A DNA stretch of 64,000 nucleotides, taken from the NCBI GenBank assembly GCA_028288705.1, contig JAQBNH010000013.1, positions 1 through 64,000 on the forward strand. The letters run 5' to 3'. Of this stretch, positions 19,797 through 29,287 are shown piece after piece. How positions within the stretch are numbered: position 1 is the stretch's first letter; the number at the start of each line of letters is the position of its first letter. The notes beneath the pieces are model-generated. The model did not search any database. It was not told the origin of the DNA and saw only the letters and a list, made by a program, of their open reading frames with translations. Position numbers and translations under genes: made by a program. This DNA comes from Ferruginibacter sp. GTDB taxonomy: Bacteria; Bacteroidota; Bacteroidia; Chitinophagales; Chitinophagaceae.

Positions 19797-22700
19797 TTAG
19801 AAATTTAAGTTGATTCCGGCAGCGAATGTGCGCAGGTAAGGATAGCTTGAGCCGTACCCGGAGCCAACCATTTCCGGATCGATCGGTAAGGACCTGATCT
19901 TGCTGAAGGTTAGCAGGTTGAAACCACTCACGTACACGCGGCATGATGACAGCTTCATTTTTTTCAGGTAATTGCTGTTGATCGTATATCCAAATTCTGC
20001 ATGTTTCAGCCTCAGGTAATCCCCCGAACGTAACCAAAAATCGGAACTAACGGTATTGTTACCCCGATTCGAAATGGCGAGGCGCGGATATGGGGCAGTT
20101 GGATTATCTGCAGTCCATGCTTCCGGACTAAACTGGTTGATATAACCTGTGTTTGAAGTTCCCGAGTTAATAATATCCGAAATATCAATCGTTCTTCCCT
20201 GTACGCCCTGGAACTGTGTCGATAAGTCGAAACCTGAATAAGAAATGGCAGCGCCAAAACCGAAATAAGCTTTCGGCACATCCGAATAATCTGTCATCAC
20301 ATAATCAAGATTATCAATCACGCCATCTGCATTGATGTCTTTATAACGAATATCGCCCGGGCGAACAACGGCAGAAAATCTTTGAACAGGGGCAACATCT
20401 ATCTCGGCCTGTGTTTGAAATAAACCATCTGCGAGCAGGAATCGCCGTGTGAAATTATCACCTACGCCACCAATCTGGAAACCTACCTGCTTTTGGTATG
20501 CAGGCAAACCTGCTTCCTCATTCAATGCGATGATGTTGCTGACAGCCCTTGTATAATTCGCATTCAATGTTAAACCGACTTTTCCAAAATCATGCTGATA
20601 ACTCGTCCCCAATTCAAAGCCCTTGTACGCTGCTTCACCATCATTGACATTGACAACTGATTGTCCCAGAATATTCGGCAACAAAGCAGTTGTAAGGAGA
20701 TCTTTACGATTTTCGTTAAAATAATCAAAGCTGATACCGAGTGCCTGTTTAAACAATTTTGCATCTAAGCCAACACTGGCCTTACGTGCTTTTTCCCAGG
20801 TAAGATTGGCATTCGCTAACTCGAGCTCTGTTGTATTGGACACAGCTGTATAGCTCGTTCCAAAAGTATATTGAGATCCACCGCGGGTGAAATAATTACG
20901 GTAAGCGAAACGTCGGGCACTCACACCGTCATTCCCCACAATACCAACAGATGCACGAAGTTTCAGGTAATCCAGAAATTTTACAGGCGACAGGAATTTC
21001 TCTTCCGAAATGATCCAGCCCGCGGCGATGGCGGGAAAGAAACCAAATCTTTTGCCCGGAGCAAAGTTTTGCGACCCTGCATAAGTCCCGACAAGCTCAG
21101 CAAAATAGCGTTGCTTAAAATTATAACTCAGGCGGTTGGCGAAATTAACACGGTTATTGTCCAGGCGGTTTGGCTGCGCACTAACGGCCGACTGTATGCG
21201 CGTAGAAAAATTGATCCCATGATTTCTGAAATTACGATCATAGTCAAAACCACCCCAGAACTCCGTGTTACGAAGGTTTCCACCGAATGTTGTTGTACGA
21301 TAGGTAAGCGGCGCTTTCGTTCCAAAACGGGTAAAAGTTCCGCTACCGGTTTGTTCGTATACTTCATAAGCCTGGTTAAAACCAGACTGGTAAGTACCTG
21401 TGATATCGTAGGAATAAAACACGTTGGCAGAAAGGCCTTTCGTAATAAAATCCAGCTTGTGCTTCACACTTAATGTCGCCAGCAAGGTGCGGTACAGATC
21501 CGTGATGTTGCCGTCTTCATTCAGCATTGCCAGTGGATTGCTGCGGAACAAAGAACTACCGCCATACGTACCATCCTCATTCCTGATCGGAAACGCGTTG
21601 GATGGTGTACCGAATATGGTTGAAAGAAAAGTTCCGTTACCCGCAAACGGATAGCGCAGGTTCTCCACCCTTCCGCCCACATCCAGGATCACATCCAGCG
21701 ATTTGTTAAGTCTGAGGTCGAGGTTCGTGCGAAAATTATATCGTTTGTAATTTGTGTTCGAATTGTATTTATCATTTGCTGCACCCTTATATAAGCCATC
21801 CTGGTTATAAAAACTGAGCAACGTAAAATAGCGGGCAAAGGCGTTTCCACCACTCACTGTAGCAACATATCGTTGAACCGGAGCTGCGGATTTCAGGAAC
21901 TGATCCGCAAAGTTTGTATTGGGATATCGGTAGGGATCAGCGCCTGACTGATATGCATCCAAAGCAACCTGGTCGTAACGGGGAACGCTGCCGTCATTTT
22001 TTAATGCCTGGTTATATTGCAGTGCATAATTATAAGAATCGAGCGGCTTTGTTGTGTTTACCGGGAGTTGTAAGCCAGTCTGCACATCAAGGCTGATTTT
22101 TGTAGCAGAGGGGCTTCCCCGTTTAGTGGTAACATAGATCACACCGTTTGCAGCATTCATCCCATACCAGGCTAAAGTTGCCGCATCTTTTAAGACGCTG
22201 ATGTTTTCGATCTCATTCAAATCCATATTGATGAAATCGCGGGCAACACCGTCCACCAGAACAAGCGGTTCCTGGTTACTGTTATATGACGATCTTCCCC
22301 GAACAAGAAATGTTGCATCATCGGTTCCCGGTCGACTACCAGTCTGCTTAACGTACAATCCCGGAAGACGCCCGGAAAGGACGTTGTTCAAGGTTGATAA
22401 TGGTAATTGCGGAAGGGCCGATCCTTTAATTGTACTAACAGATCCCGATACCGCGCGTTTTTTTCTTGTTCCAAACGGAATGGCCACCTCATCGTTGTCT
22501 CCAGCTTCTATTAAGGAACGGGACAAAACAATATCTACCCCGGATAGTTCTGCAGCCACTTTTTGGGAGGTATTGTACCCTTCTTTTTTAAAGATCAATA
22601 CATCATTGGACGAACAGGATAATTGGAAATTACCATCTGCTCCGGTAACAATGCCCGAAGTTTTTTCCTGGATAAAAATATTCACCCCGGAGATTGGTTT

Positions 22701-22814
22701 CTGTTGCTCATCCAGCACGCGGCCGATCGCTTTGATATCTGTTCCCGGTGTTTGCCCGGAAGCGGCCAATACAGCCATAAAGAGAAAAAATAAAAATGTA
22801 TGCAGCTTTTTCAT
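19797..22814 (-). CDS. SusC/RagA-family TonB-dependent transporter (pair 2)
   Basis: Outer-membrane oligosaccharide importer of 1005 aa. Signal peptide (FLFFLFMAVLAASGQ), carboxypeptidase-regulatory-like domain (about 28-100), plug domain with GSVSTIKGSALPQLP and NVLSGRLPGLYV, then the 22-strand barrel ending in an aromatic residue (AAGINLNF). The segment before the plug reads VAIPFGTRKKRAVSG instead of the common VVIGYG...KK form, a mild divergence. The motif LVLVDGVARDFINMDLNEIENISVLKDAAT is the family hallmark, with WYGMNAANGVIYVTTK after it. It pairs with the SusD that follows; 60 bp separate it from the upstream SusD. Confidence 0.95.
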   Translation of the reverse strand: MKKLHTFLFFLFMAVLAASGQTPGTDIKAIGRVLDEQQKPISGVNIFIQEKTSGIVTGADGNFQLSCSSNDVLIFKKEGYNTSQKVAAELSGVDIVLSRSLIEAGDNDEVAIPFGTRKKRAVSGSVSTIKGSALPQLPLSTLNNVLSGRLPGLYVKQTGSRPGTDDATFLVRGRSSYNSNQEPLVLVDGVARDFINMDLNEIENISVLKDAATLAWYGMNAANGVIYVTTKRGSPSATKISLDVQTGLQLPVNTTKPLDSYNYALQYNQALKNDGSVPRYDQVALDAYQSGADPYRYPNTNFADQFLKSAAPVQRYVATVSGGNAFARYFTLLSFYNQDGLYKGAANDKYNSNTNYKRYNFRTNLDLRLNKSLDVILDVGGRVENLRYPFAGNGTFLSTIFGTPSNAFPIRNEDGTYGGSSLFRSNPLAMLNEDGNITDLYRTLLATLSVKHKLDFITKGLSANVFYSYDITGTYQSGFNQAYEVYEQTGSGTFTRFGTKAPLTYRTTTFGGNLRNTEFWGGFDYDRNFRNHGINFSTRIQSAVSAQPNRLDNNRVNFANRLSYNFKQRYFAELVGTYAGSQNFAPGKRFGFFPAIAAGWIISEEKFLSPVKFLDYLKLRASVGIVGNDGVSARRFAYRNYFTRGGSQYTFGTSYTAVSNTTELELANANLTWEKARKASVGLDAKLFKQALGISFDYFNENRKDLLTTALLPNILGQSVVNVNDGEAAYKGFELGTSYQHDFGKVGLTLNANYTRAVSNIIALNEEAGLPAYQKQVGFQIGGVGDNFTRRFLLADGLFQTQAEIDVAPVQRFSAVVRPGDIRYKDINADGVIDNLDYVMTDYSDVPKAYFGFGAAISYSGFDLSTQFQGVQGRTIDISDIINSGTSNTGYINQFSPEAWTADNPTAPYPRLAISNRGNNTVSSDFWLRSGDYLRLKHAEFGYTINSNYLKKMKLSSCRVYVSGFNLLTFSKIRSLPIDPEMVGSGYGSSYPYLRTFAAGINLNF

Positions 22815-22874
22815 ATGAGCGCGTTTAGTTGCTATTGCAGTTTAAATATTTGTCGTTGCGATCAGTAAATGTGA

Positions 22875-24536
22875 TTACCAGCCCTCGTTCTGTTTAAGGA
22901 GGTTGCGGCTTTTATAAATTTCTGATCGTGGAATCGGGTAACGATGCATATAATCTAGATACACTTTTTGCATATTCGCAGGCAATAAAACCGGCGCGTA
23001 AGTAAATGTGCCATTGGCATTTTTGATCACGTTCATACCGTACATCGGCTGCGCAACGATTTCGGGGCCTGTTTTCCAGCGCATAATATCGTACCAGCGA
23101 AAATCTTCAAAAGCCAGTTCTACGGCGCGTTCATTGCGAATCCGCGCGCGCATCTGAACCTGAGTCAGGCCGGCAGGAAGTGCAGGCATGGCCACAGATG
23201 GACGGGCACGTATTTCGTTGATCGCCGCATAAACTGATGCATCCGGACCAACCGCTTCATTTTGCGCTTCAGCATAATTCAATAAAATTTCAGCATAACG
23301 GAAGTAGACAAAATTCAGAAGTGCAGTTCCGGCCACATTTCTTTTATATGCTTCGGGCCACATTTTCCTGCAATAATAGCGTGTAGCCGTATAGGTTACA
23401 TTTCCGGCTAAATAATCTTTACCACCACTCCACATTTCCATCCGCAGGCTTTGCCATGGCGCATCATTATATAAGATATTAGCAGCAAGGCGTGGATCGC
23501 GGTTGCTGTATGGAGCCTGCGGATTGTATCCTGAACCTGGCTCGAAAATTCCTTTACCCGTCGTCTTCATTTCATACAGATCCACATGATTTTGCGTGGG
23601 ATTTAATTGTCCCTGCGCACCACCCGAGCCGGGAGACATCGCAAAGTCGAGCATCATCCCGTCGATCGGCCGCGGGCCGCGAATTTTAATCATAATGTAT
23701 TCCGGCGAACTGGCTACATTCAACAGGTCAGAATAAGTTGGCTGCAGGCTATAGGAATTCAGGTCGATAACATCTTTCGCCGCTTTTGCTGCCGATGCCC
23801 ATTTGCTTAAATCATTTGCCGGGTTATTTAATTTGCTTGCTGCAAATAACAACAGCCTGGAGCGCAGTGCTTTTGAAGCACCAACAGTGGCGCGGCCATT
23901 ATTAGAGTTGTCATAGGTGGGGGGCAATAAAGGGTCAGCTGCATCGAGATCTCTTAAAATGAATTGAACACACTCTTCGTAAGTATTTCTTGGAACATCA
24001 ATGTCTTCATTTACGCCGTATACGCGATCCACGATCGGCACGCCGCCAAATCGTTTGATCAGTTCGAAATAAAGGAACGCGCGGATGAAATACATCTCAC
24101 CTTTGATTCTTGCAGGAGATTGCACAGTTGTCCATGGCACATCATCAATCCGCGATAACATTTTCGTGGTAACACGAATCCCGGCATATGAACGTGCCCA
24201 GATATCAGAGATATCATTTAATGGCGAACCACCTCTTTCATAATGATCATGGTAAGTGCCATTTGTTAACGTGCGAATCGACACCTCGTTGTTACCAGAA
24301 ACAGCCTCATCTGAAGCCTGGCCACTGATACCGCGATGCACATTGAATCGCGCATAGTCATCCACCAGGTGATTGTAGGCATTATCTGCATACTGGGCTG
24401 CAAGGATAGGATTTTTGAAAACATCTTCTTCTGACAGGTTCACACTTGGCGCACGATCAAGAAAATCTTTATCGCAGGAAACAAACGCGATCATAACTGT
24501 GAAGGCAAACGCAATTTTATAGAGAATTTTCATCAT
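22875..24536 (-). CDS. SusD/RagB-family glycan-binding lipoprotein (pair 1)
   Basis: Surface glycan-binding lipoprotein, 553 aa from ATG 24536 (the frame extends to 24557, overlapping the SusC stop; ATG 24533 is also possible). Lipobox AFVSC precedes DKDFL. Typical SusD stretches include RIKGEMYFIRAFLYFELIKRFG, FRYAEILLNYAEAQNE and ARIRNERAVELAFEDFRWYDIMRW. The tail RYPIPRSEIYKSRNLLKQNEGW is a standard SusD ending. It is only distantly similar to the second SusD in this operon, suggesting a different oligosaccharide ligand. Confidence 0.95.
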   Translation of the reverse strand: MMKILYKIAFAFTVMIAFVSCDKDFLDRAPSVNLSEEDVFKNPILAAQYADNAYNHLVDDYARFNVHRGISGQASDEAVSGNNEVSIRTLTNGTYHDHYERGGSPLNDISDIWARSYAGIRVTTKMLSRIDDVPWTTVQSPARIKGEMYFIRAFLYFELIKRFGGVPIVDRVYGVNEDIDVPRNTYEECVQFILRDLDAADPLLPPTYDNSNNGRATVGASKALRSRLLLFAASKLNNPANDLSKWASAAKAAKDVIDLNSYSLQPTYSDLLNVASSPEYIMIKIRGPRPIDGMMLDFAMSPGSGGAQGQLNPTQNHVDLYEMKTTGKGIFEPGSGYNPQAPYSNRDPRLAANILYNDAPWQSLRMEMWSGGKDYLAGNVTYTATRYYCRKMWPEAYKRNVAGTALLNFVYFRYAEILLNYAEAQNEAVGPDASVYAAINEIRARPSVAMPALPAGLTQVQMRARIRNERAVELAFEDFRWYDIMRWKTGPEIVAQPMYGMNVIKNANGTFTYAPVLLPANMQKVYLDYMHRYPIPRSEIYKSRNLLKQNEGW

Positions 24537-24543
24537 TGTAATT

Positions 24544-27500
24544 TTAGAGTTGAACATTTACACCAAAATTGAAAATGCGGGGTGTTGGATAAATCGATTG
24601 TTTCGAAAAGTCGGTATTCGAAAGATTCACATTTTCCGGATCCAGGTACATCCTGAATTTTGTCCAGGTATGTAAATTTTGCCCGGATACATATATCCGC
24701 AAACCAGTCAGTTTCAATCGTTGAATCCATGGTTGCGGCAACGTCCAGGAAAGTTCCGCATTCCTGATCTTCAGGTATGACGCATCCTGCAGGATAAAAT
24801 CATTTAATTTATAACTGATGAATGAATTTCCGCGCGAATGCAATGCAGGCCAGGTAGCAGTTGCGGCTGTTTGCGGCGTCCACCGTTCTGTCTGGAATTC
24901 ATACATCTGCTGACCATTGTTTTGTTCTGAGAGGATCACATCAGAACTTACATTAGCAACGCCCTGGAACAATACCGACAGAGAAATGCCTTTGTAAGAA
25001 ATATTCGGAGAGAAACTATAGATATATTCCGGTGTGCGGGAATAACCGATGGCTACCATATCATCCGCATCAATTTTTCCATCAGCATTATAGTCTTTGT
25101 ATTTCAGATCACCGGGTTTCGCTGCACCTAATGTGTTGGTGGGTGATTGCAAAATATCCTGGTCCGATGTATAAAAACCATCTGTGAGGTAACCAAAAAA
25201 CTGTCCAACTGGTTTGCCCTGCTGCTTTTTATACTCCGGTGTTCCAAATGGTTCATCCCGATTGAGAATCTTATTGCGTGCGTAAGACAATTGTGTAGTG
25301 ACGCCATAATTCAACTTACCAATATTGCTCTGCCAGATTAATTCTACTTCGTAACCTTTGTTGTATACTTCGCCAATATTAAGTGATGGATAGGTTTGCC
25401 CGTATGTTAGCAGCCCGGAAGCACGTCCCGTGAGAATATCTTTTCTTGTTTCATCAAACAAGTCGGCTGTGATGGACAATCTTTTATTGAAGAAACTGGC
25501 TTCCACACCGATGTTCCTTTTTGTACCGGTTTCCCATGTCACGTCAGGGTTTCCAAAACCATTCTGAACAACTACCTGATAGTTTACCAGAGAGGTGGGC
25601 AGTCCGAACTGGATACCGGTGGAAGGGCGCGAATAAGCAGGATCGGTAGAAATACCGCCGCTGATAACTGCATAATTATCCAGGAACAAGAACCTTGAAT
25701 TCGTTGTTGATTTATCGTTACCAACAAGGCCATACGAGCCACGGATCTTGAGGTTGGAAACCCAATTAACATTCTGCATAAATTTTTCATTGCTGATCGT
25801 CCAGCCTGCAGAAACGGCCGGGAAGAACCCATATTGTTTTCCCACTGCGAATGCTTCTGAGCCATTATATGCCGCATTGAATTCTGCAAAATAACGGCGG
25901 CTGTAGTTATAAGTAAGCCTGGTTACCAAACCCTGCGATGCACGTGGCGGCGCATCCAGTGCAGAGCCTGCAACCCGGATCAGCTGGCGGTTTCCAAGCA
26001 ATAAAGCGGTAACATTATGTTTTTTGAAACTACGGTCGTAATTAAATCCTGCCTGGATATTTGAGTTGATGATCCCGCCATAATTTGTGATCAGGCCACT
26101 CAACGGTTCATCCCGCGGACGATCAGGTGAAAGCGTTACTGCCTTTGTAACACGATCTATAACATAAGCAGCCCAAACAGCATTACGGCGTGTGGTGCTG
26201 TTAAAATAAGAATCGTATCCAAGCACTGCTTTAAAGGAAAGACCTTTTGTAACACGATCTAATTTATAGTTCAGGTTCACCGTACTTTCCAACGCATTGT
26301 TTTCGTCATCACGTGTTCCCCAGCGGGAGATTACCGCGAGCGGGTTCCAGATATTGGTGCCCACATTCGGATTCTGCGCGATGCGGCCATCAGGTAACGT
26401 AATTGGGTAAGCGAACGATGGTGTTTGCAACACGCGCGAGATCATCGCTTCGATGTTATCATAGGAAAACGATCCTGACCCCGATTGCAGTCCGGCGGGT
26501 TGATAACGCTGTCCAAACCTTCCACCCAATTTCACACTCACCTGCAGATCCTTGCTTAAATTAAAATCAACATTCGACCGGAAATTGTACCGGGTATAAG
26601 ATGGTGTAGTCCGAAAACCATATGGCGATTCAAATTCTTTAAAGATGCCATCTTCAAACAGATATCCCACAGAAGCAAAATACTTCACGAGTTTTGTTCC
26701 CCCGCTGATATTAATATTGTGTTGTGTTTGCGTATACACTTTCCTGGTGAGATAATCAAACCAGTTGATATCAGGATATCCCAGGGGATCAGAGCCATCC
26801 TTGAATTTCTGTAGTTCGGCTGTTGTCCATGTTTCTGCAAGCCCGTCATTCCTGTTCGCTTCGTTGATCAGAAAGGCATTTGTATAGGCATCCAGTGCTT
26901 TCGGGATACCGGTATAACTTTGGAAACTGATATTGCCACTGTAACTGATGCGCGGCTTCCCTTCGCGGCCAACCTTAGTCGTTACCACGATTACGCCGTT
27001 CGCACCTTTGATACCAAATACTGCTGTTGAGGCAGCATCTTTCAGGATCGTTATGGATTCAATTTCGTTTGGATCAATATCTCCAAACCCTGAACGTTCT
27101 ACACCATCCACTACAACGATTGCCGCATTATTGCTGTATGTCGCAGTTCCACGGATATTGATCAGTGCTTCATTATTCCCCGGCTGTCCGCTGCGTTGTA
27201 CCGCCGACAAACCCGTCAGGCGTCCAACCAGGCTGTTTGTCACGTTCGAATTGGGGGACTTTAATATCTCCGCCGAATTTACGGTGCTCAGTGCCCCGGT
27301 AACAGTCGCCTTCTTTTGCGACCCATACCCGATCACCACTACGTCTTCCAATTGCTGTACTGTTGCAGTCATCACTACATTAAATGGAGAAGAGAAGTTT
27401 GATGCTGGTAATTCACGCGTTTCGAAACCAGTACCGGAAAATACAAGCACTTTATCAGAAGGCTGCAATTTGATGGTGAATGTTCCGTCGCCGGCCGAAC

Positions 27501-27654
27501 TCGTTCCGCGCGAACTGTTTTTAACGAGGACACTAATATTCGAAAGGGGTTTGCCATCTGCAGATAAAATGCGTCCACTGGCGGAGCTGAGCTGGGCGTA
27601 TACTACTGTAGACAACAGGACCTGTGTCAGGAGGAGTAGAAATTTGACTTTCAT
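24544..27654 (-). CDS. SusC/RagA-family TonB-dependent transporter (pair 1), first gene of the PUL operon
   Basis: Outer-membrane transporter of 1036 aa with signal peptide (LLLTQVLLSTVVYAQ), carboxypeptidase-regulatory-like domain, plug domain starting at VVVIGYGSQKKATVTGALSTV, family motif IVVVDGVERSGFGDIDPNEIESITILKDAAS and a barrel ending in FGVNVQL. Being first in the operon, its upstream region carries the control signals: two 15-bp palindromes lie 11-46 bp before the ATG. It imports a glycan fragment in partnership with the SusD that follows. Confidence 0.95.
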   Translation of the reverse strand: MKVKFLLLLTQVLLSTVVYAQLSSASGRILSADGKPLSNISVLVKNSSRGTSSAGDGTFTIKLQPSDKVLVFSGTGFETRELPASNFSSPFNVVMTATVQQLEDVVVIGYGSQKKATVTGALSTVNSAEILKSPNSNVTNSLVGRLTGLSAVQRSGQPGNNEALINIRGTATYSNNAAIVVVDGVERSGFGDIDPNEIESITILKDAASTAVFGIKGANGVIVVTTKVGREGKPRISYSGNISFQSYTGIPKALDAYTNAFLINEANRNDGLAETWTTAELQKFKDGSDPLGYPDINWFDYLTRKVYTQTQHNINISGGTKLVKYFASVGYLFEDGIFKEFESPYGFRTTPSYTRYNFRSNVDFNLSKDLQVSVKLGGRFGQRYQPAGLQSGSGSFSYDNIEAMISRVLQTPSFAYPITLPDGRIAQNPNVGTNIWNPLAVISRWGTRDDENNALESTVNLNYKLDRVTKGLSFKAVLGYDSYFNSTTRRNAVWAAYVIDRVTKAVTLSPDRPRDEPLSGLITNYGGIINSNIQAGFNYDRSFKKHNVTALLLGNRQLIRVAGSALDAPPRASQGLVTRLTYNYSRRYFAEFNAAYNGSEAFAVGKQYGFFPAVSAGWTISNEKFMQNVNWVSNLKIRGSYGLVGNDKSTTNSRFLFLDNYAVISGGISTDPAYSRPSTGIQFGLPTSLVNYQVVVQNGFGNPDVTWETGTKRNIGVEASFFNKRLSITADLFDETRKDILTGRASGLLTYGQTYPSLNIGEVYNKGYEVELIWQSNIGKLNYGVTTQLSYARNKILNRDEPFGTPEYKKQQGKPVGQFFGYLTDGFYTSDQDILQSPTNTLGAAKPGDLKYKDYNADGKIDADDMVAIGYSRTPEYIYSFSPNISYKGISLSVLFQGVANVSSDVILSEQNNGQQMYEFQTERWTPQTAATATWPALHSRGNSFISYKLNDFILQDASYLKIRNAELSWTLPQPWIQRLKLTGLRIYVSGQNLHTWTKFRMYLDPENVNLSNTDFSKQSIYPTPRIFNFGVNVQL

Positions 27655-27665
27655 ATAGCGGCTAG

Positions 27666-27700
27666 TTTTATAATGTAAAATTGACTTTTACAAAGTAAAA
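27666..27700. promoter_or_regulatory. Pair of 15-bp palindromes before the first susC, predicted IclR-regulator operator
   Basis: TTTTATAATGTAAAA (27666-27680) and TTTTACAAAGTAAAA (27686-27700) are inverted repeats with centres 20 bp apart, about two helical turns. The proximal site ends 11 bp before the susC ATG. The first is identical to a site upstream of the iclR-family gene. Joint consensus is TTTTAYAAWGTAAAA. Binding by the neighbouring regulator is inferred. Confidence 0.6.
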
Positions 27701-27862
27701 CTATAAAGAATATTTAGGAAATACAAAATAAATTTTCTGCTGATATATAATTTTATTTTGCTGTTGATAGCGTTTAAAAAATATACTAGAATGCCTGCCT
27801 GTTCCTAAACAAACAAGCATGGCTGTTAGCCCGATAAAAATGGGAATACCAAAAAGTGAAAA

Positions 27863-28594
27863 TCAGGATAACTGCTGCGAGATCGTTTCTGCAGAGAGCA
27901 AGAGTTGTTTTAACATCAGGCGGATCTTCGCCTCCGTACTACGAAATGCGGGGAGGTAAATACTAAGGCTGGCAACAGCTTTTTGTTGCTGGTAGATAGG
28001 AACAGCGATACCCAGGATTTCATCATCCGGCAAATGTGTGGCATACCCTTTTTTCCGAATGTCCGCAAGGTCTGCAATAAACTTCGTGCGCGAAATTGTT
28101 CGCGAACTTTTCTCTTTAGGCAAGCCGTAAGTTGCTACAAACGTGTCCAGGTCTTCCTTTGAGAGCAATGCCATGAGCAATCGCCCCGTTGAAGAATTAA
28201 ACGCCTCTTTCTCCGTAGGGGTAATAACCTGAACCTGGTTGTTACTGTTAATACGGAGTATTGCGAGGCGGTTATTCTTATGAAGGACAGACAATAAAGT
28301 ATTCTCATTAAATTTTTTCGTCAGCATCTCCATTTCCGCACGTGCAGCCTCGATCAGGTCATTTTTATAATCCCGCGTACCAGAGAGCTTAAATGCCATC
28401 ATACCCAGCCGGTAACCCTTTTTGCCATCCACTTTCTCAATGTAGTTGCGGTTCACCAGGGTTTTTAAAATATTGGCACAGGTACCATGATTCAATCCCA
28501 CTTCATCGGCGATTACGCCCAACGGCTTAACTTCCCCGGGATGCTTTGCCACAAATTCAATGATATCTAATGCCCTGCCAATAACCTGGATCAT
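27863..28594 (-). CDS. IclR-family transcriptional regulator (KdgR-like)
   Basis: Regulator of 243 aa. N-terminal winged helix-turn-helix (about 1-65; GRALDIIEFVAKHPGEVKPLGVIADEVGLNHGTCANILKTL with recognition helix near 33-47), then an effector-binding IclR domain (about 75-240: NSSTGRLLMALLS, GIAVPIYQQQKAVASLSIYLP). The family includes KdgR, which senses 2-keto-3-deoxygluconate, the product of the UxuA encoded at the end of the adjacent operon. It is encoded just upstream of the first susC on the same strand with 208 bp between. Local operator candidates in both promoter regions suggest control of the PUL and of itself; polarity (repressor or activator) is not visible. Confidence 0.9.
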   Translation of the reverse strand: MIQVIGRALDIIEFVAKHPGEVKPLGVIADEVGLNHGTCANILKTLVNRNYIEKVDGKKGYRLGMMAFKLSGTRDYKNDLIEAARAEMEMLTKKFNENTLLSVLHKNNRLAILRINSNNQVQVITPTEKEAFNSSTGRLLMALLSKEDLDTFVATYGLPKEKSSRTISRTKFIADLADIRKKGYATHLPDDEILGIAVPIYQQQKAVASLSIYLPAFRSTEAKIRLMLKQLLLSAETISQQLS

Positions 28595-28614
28595 ACTAAT
28601 AGAATAGGTGATAC

Positions 28615-28669
28615 TGCCATTTACATGGCAAATGAGTATTTTATAATGTAAAATAGAAAATTATTCTAT
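28615..28669. promoter_or_regulatory. Regulatory region of the iclR-family gene with three inverted repeats
   Basis: Three inverted repeats sit 20-75 bp before the start codon. TGCCAT-TTAC-ATGGCA is at 28615-28630. TTTTATAATGTAAAA is at 28639-28653 and identical to the site before susC. ATAGAA-AATTA-TTCTAT is at 28653-28669. The middle one is the best candidate for autoregulation; the other two could be additional sites or chance in AT-rich DNA. Confidence 0.5.
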
Positions 28670-28738
28670 GCCGGAGAATTATTTTTACGTGAACATTATC
28701 CAGGTTCCATCGCCTATCCTCCCCCGCGAAAGTGAATC

Positions 28739-29278
28739 TTAATGTGGGAGGCGTTCCCGGAAATAGCCATACACCCAGGTTCCGGCAATAGCGCTCAGCA
28801 GCACAATACTGATCACCAACGCTCCGCTACCGATCAGCGCGAACAGCGGTCCCGGGCAGGCACCTGTCATCGCCCACCCAAACCCAAAAATCAAGCCCCC
28901 GATAATTTGCCCTTTGTTGAATTTTTTATTCGTAAATTTTATCTGCTCGCCACGAATTGTGCGCAGCTTGAATTTTTTGATCAGCGCGATAGAGATCATG
29001 CCCACGACAACTGCCGAGCCGATCACGCCATACATGTGAAAACTTTGTAGCCGGAACATTTCCTGTATCCTGAACCAGGAAACAACCTCGGCTTTCACGA
29101 ATACAATACCGAAGACAACACCCACGAGAAGATACTTTATATTATGCCACCATGGACCAACAATCGTTGATTTATTGGTGCAAATCGTATCCAGTGAACG
29201 CAGCTCATCATCAGCGATGCGTTGTTCTGTTGTTTGTGTAATCCCGTTTCTGACTGGATGATTATTGTTGGGCCTCAT
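28739..29278 (-). CDS. YeeE/YedE-like (DUF6691) membrane protein, half-transporter
   Basis: Integral membrane protein of 179 aa with about four hydrophobic segments. It carries the YeeE/YedE signature GWAMTGACPGPLFALIGSG, whose Cys is the proposed sulfur-handling residue. The family moves thiosulfate or other sulfur species across the inner membrane. An extended hydrophilic N-terminus of about 45 residues is unusual compared with typical half-size members. It follows the other half-transporter by 9 bp, so the two probably work as one transporter. The substrate is inferred from the family. Confidence 0.8.
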   Translation of the reverse strand: MRPNNNHPVRNGITQTTEQRIADDELRSLDTICTNKSTIVGPWWHNIKYLLVGVVFGIVFVKAEVVSWFRIQEMFRLQSFHMYGVIGSAVVVGMISIALIKKFKLRTIRGEQIKFTNKKFNKGQIIGGLIFGFGWAMTGACPGPLFALIGSGALVISIVLLSAIAGTWVYGYFRERLPH

Positions 29279-29287
29279 AAATAATTT

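Noticed and set aside
27700..27862. Exact -33/-7 promoter for the susC operon
   Set aside because: Only truncated boxes such as TACTTTG and TATTTTG occur on the minus strand, with wrong spacing, so no promoter feature was called.
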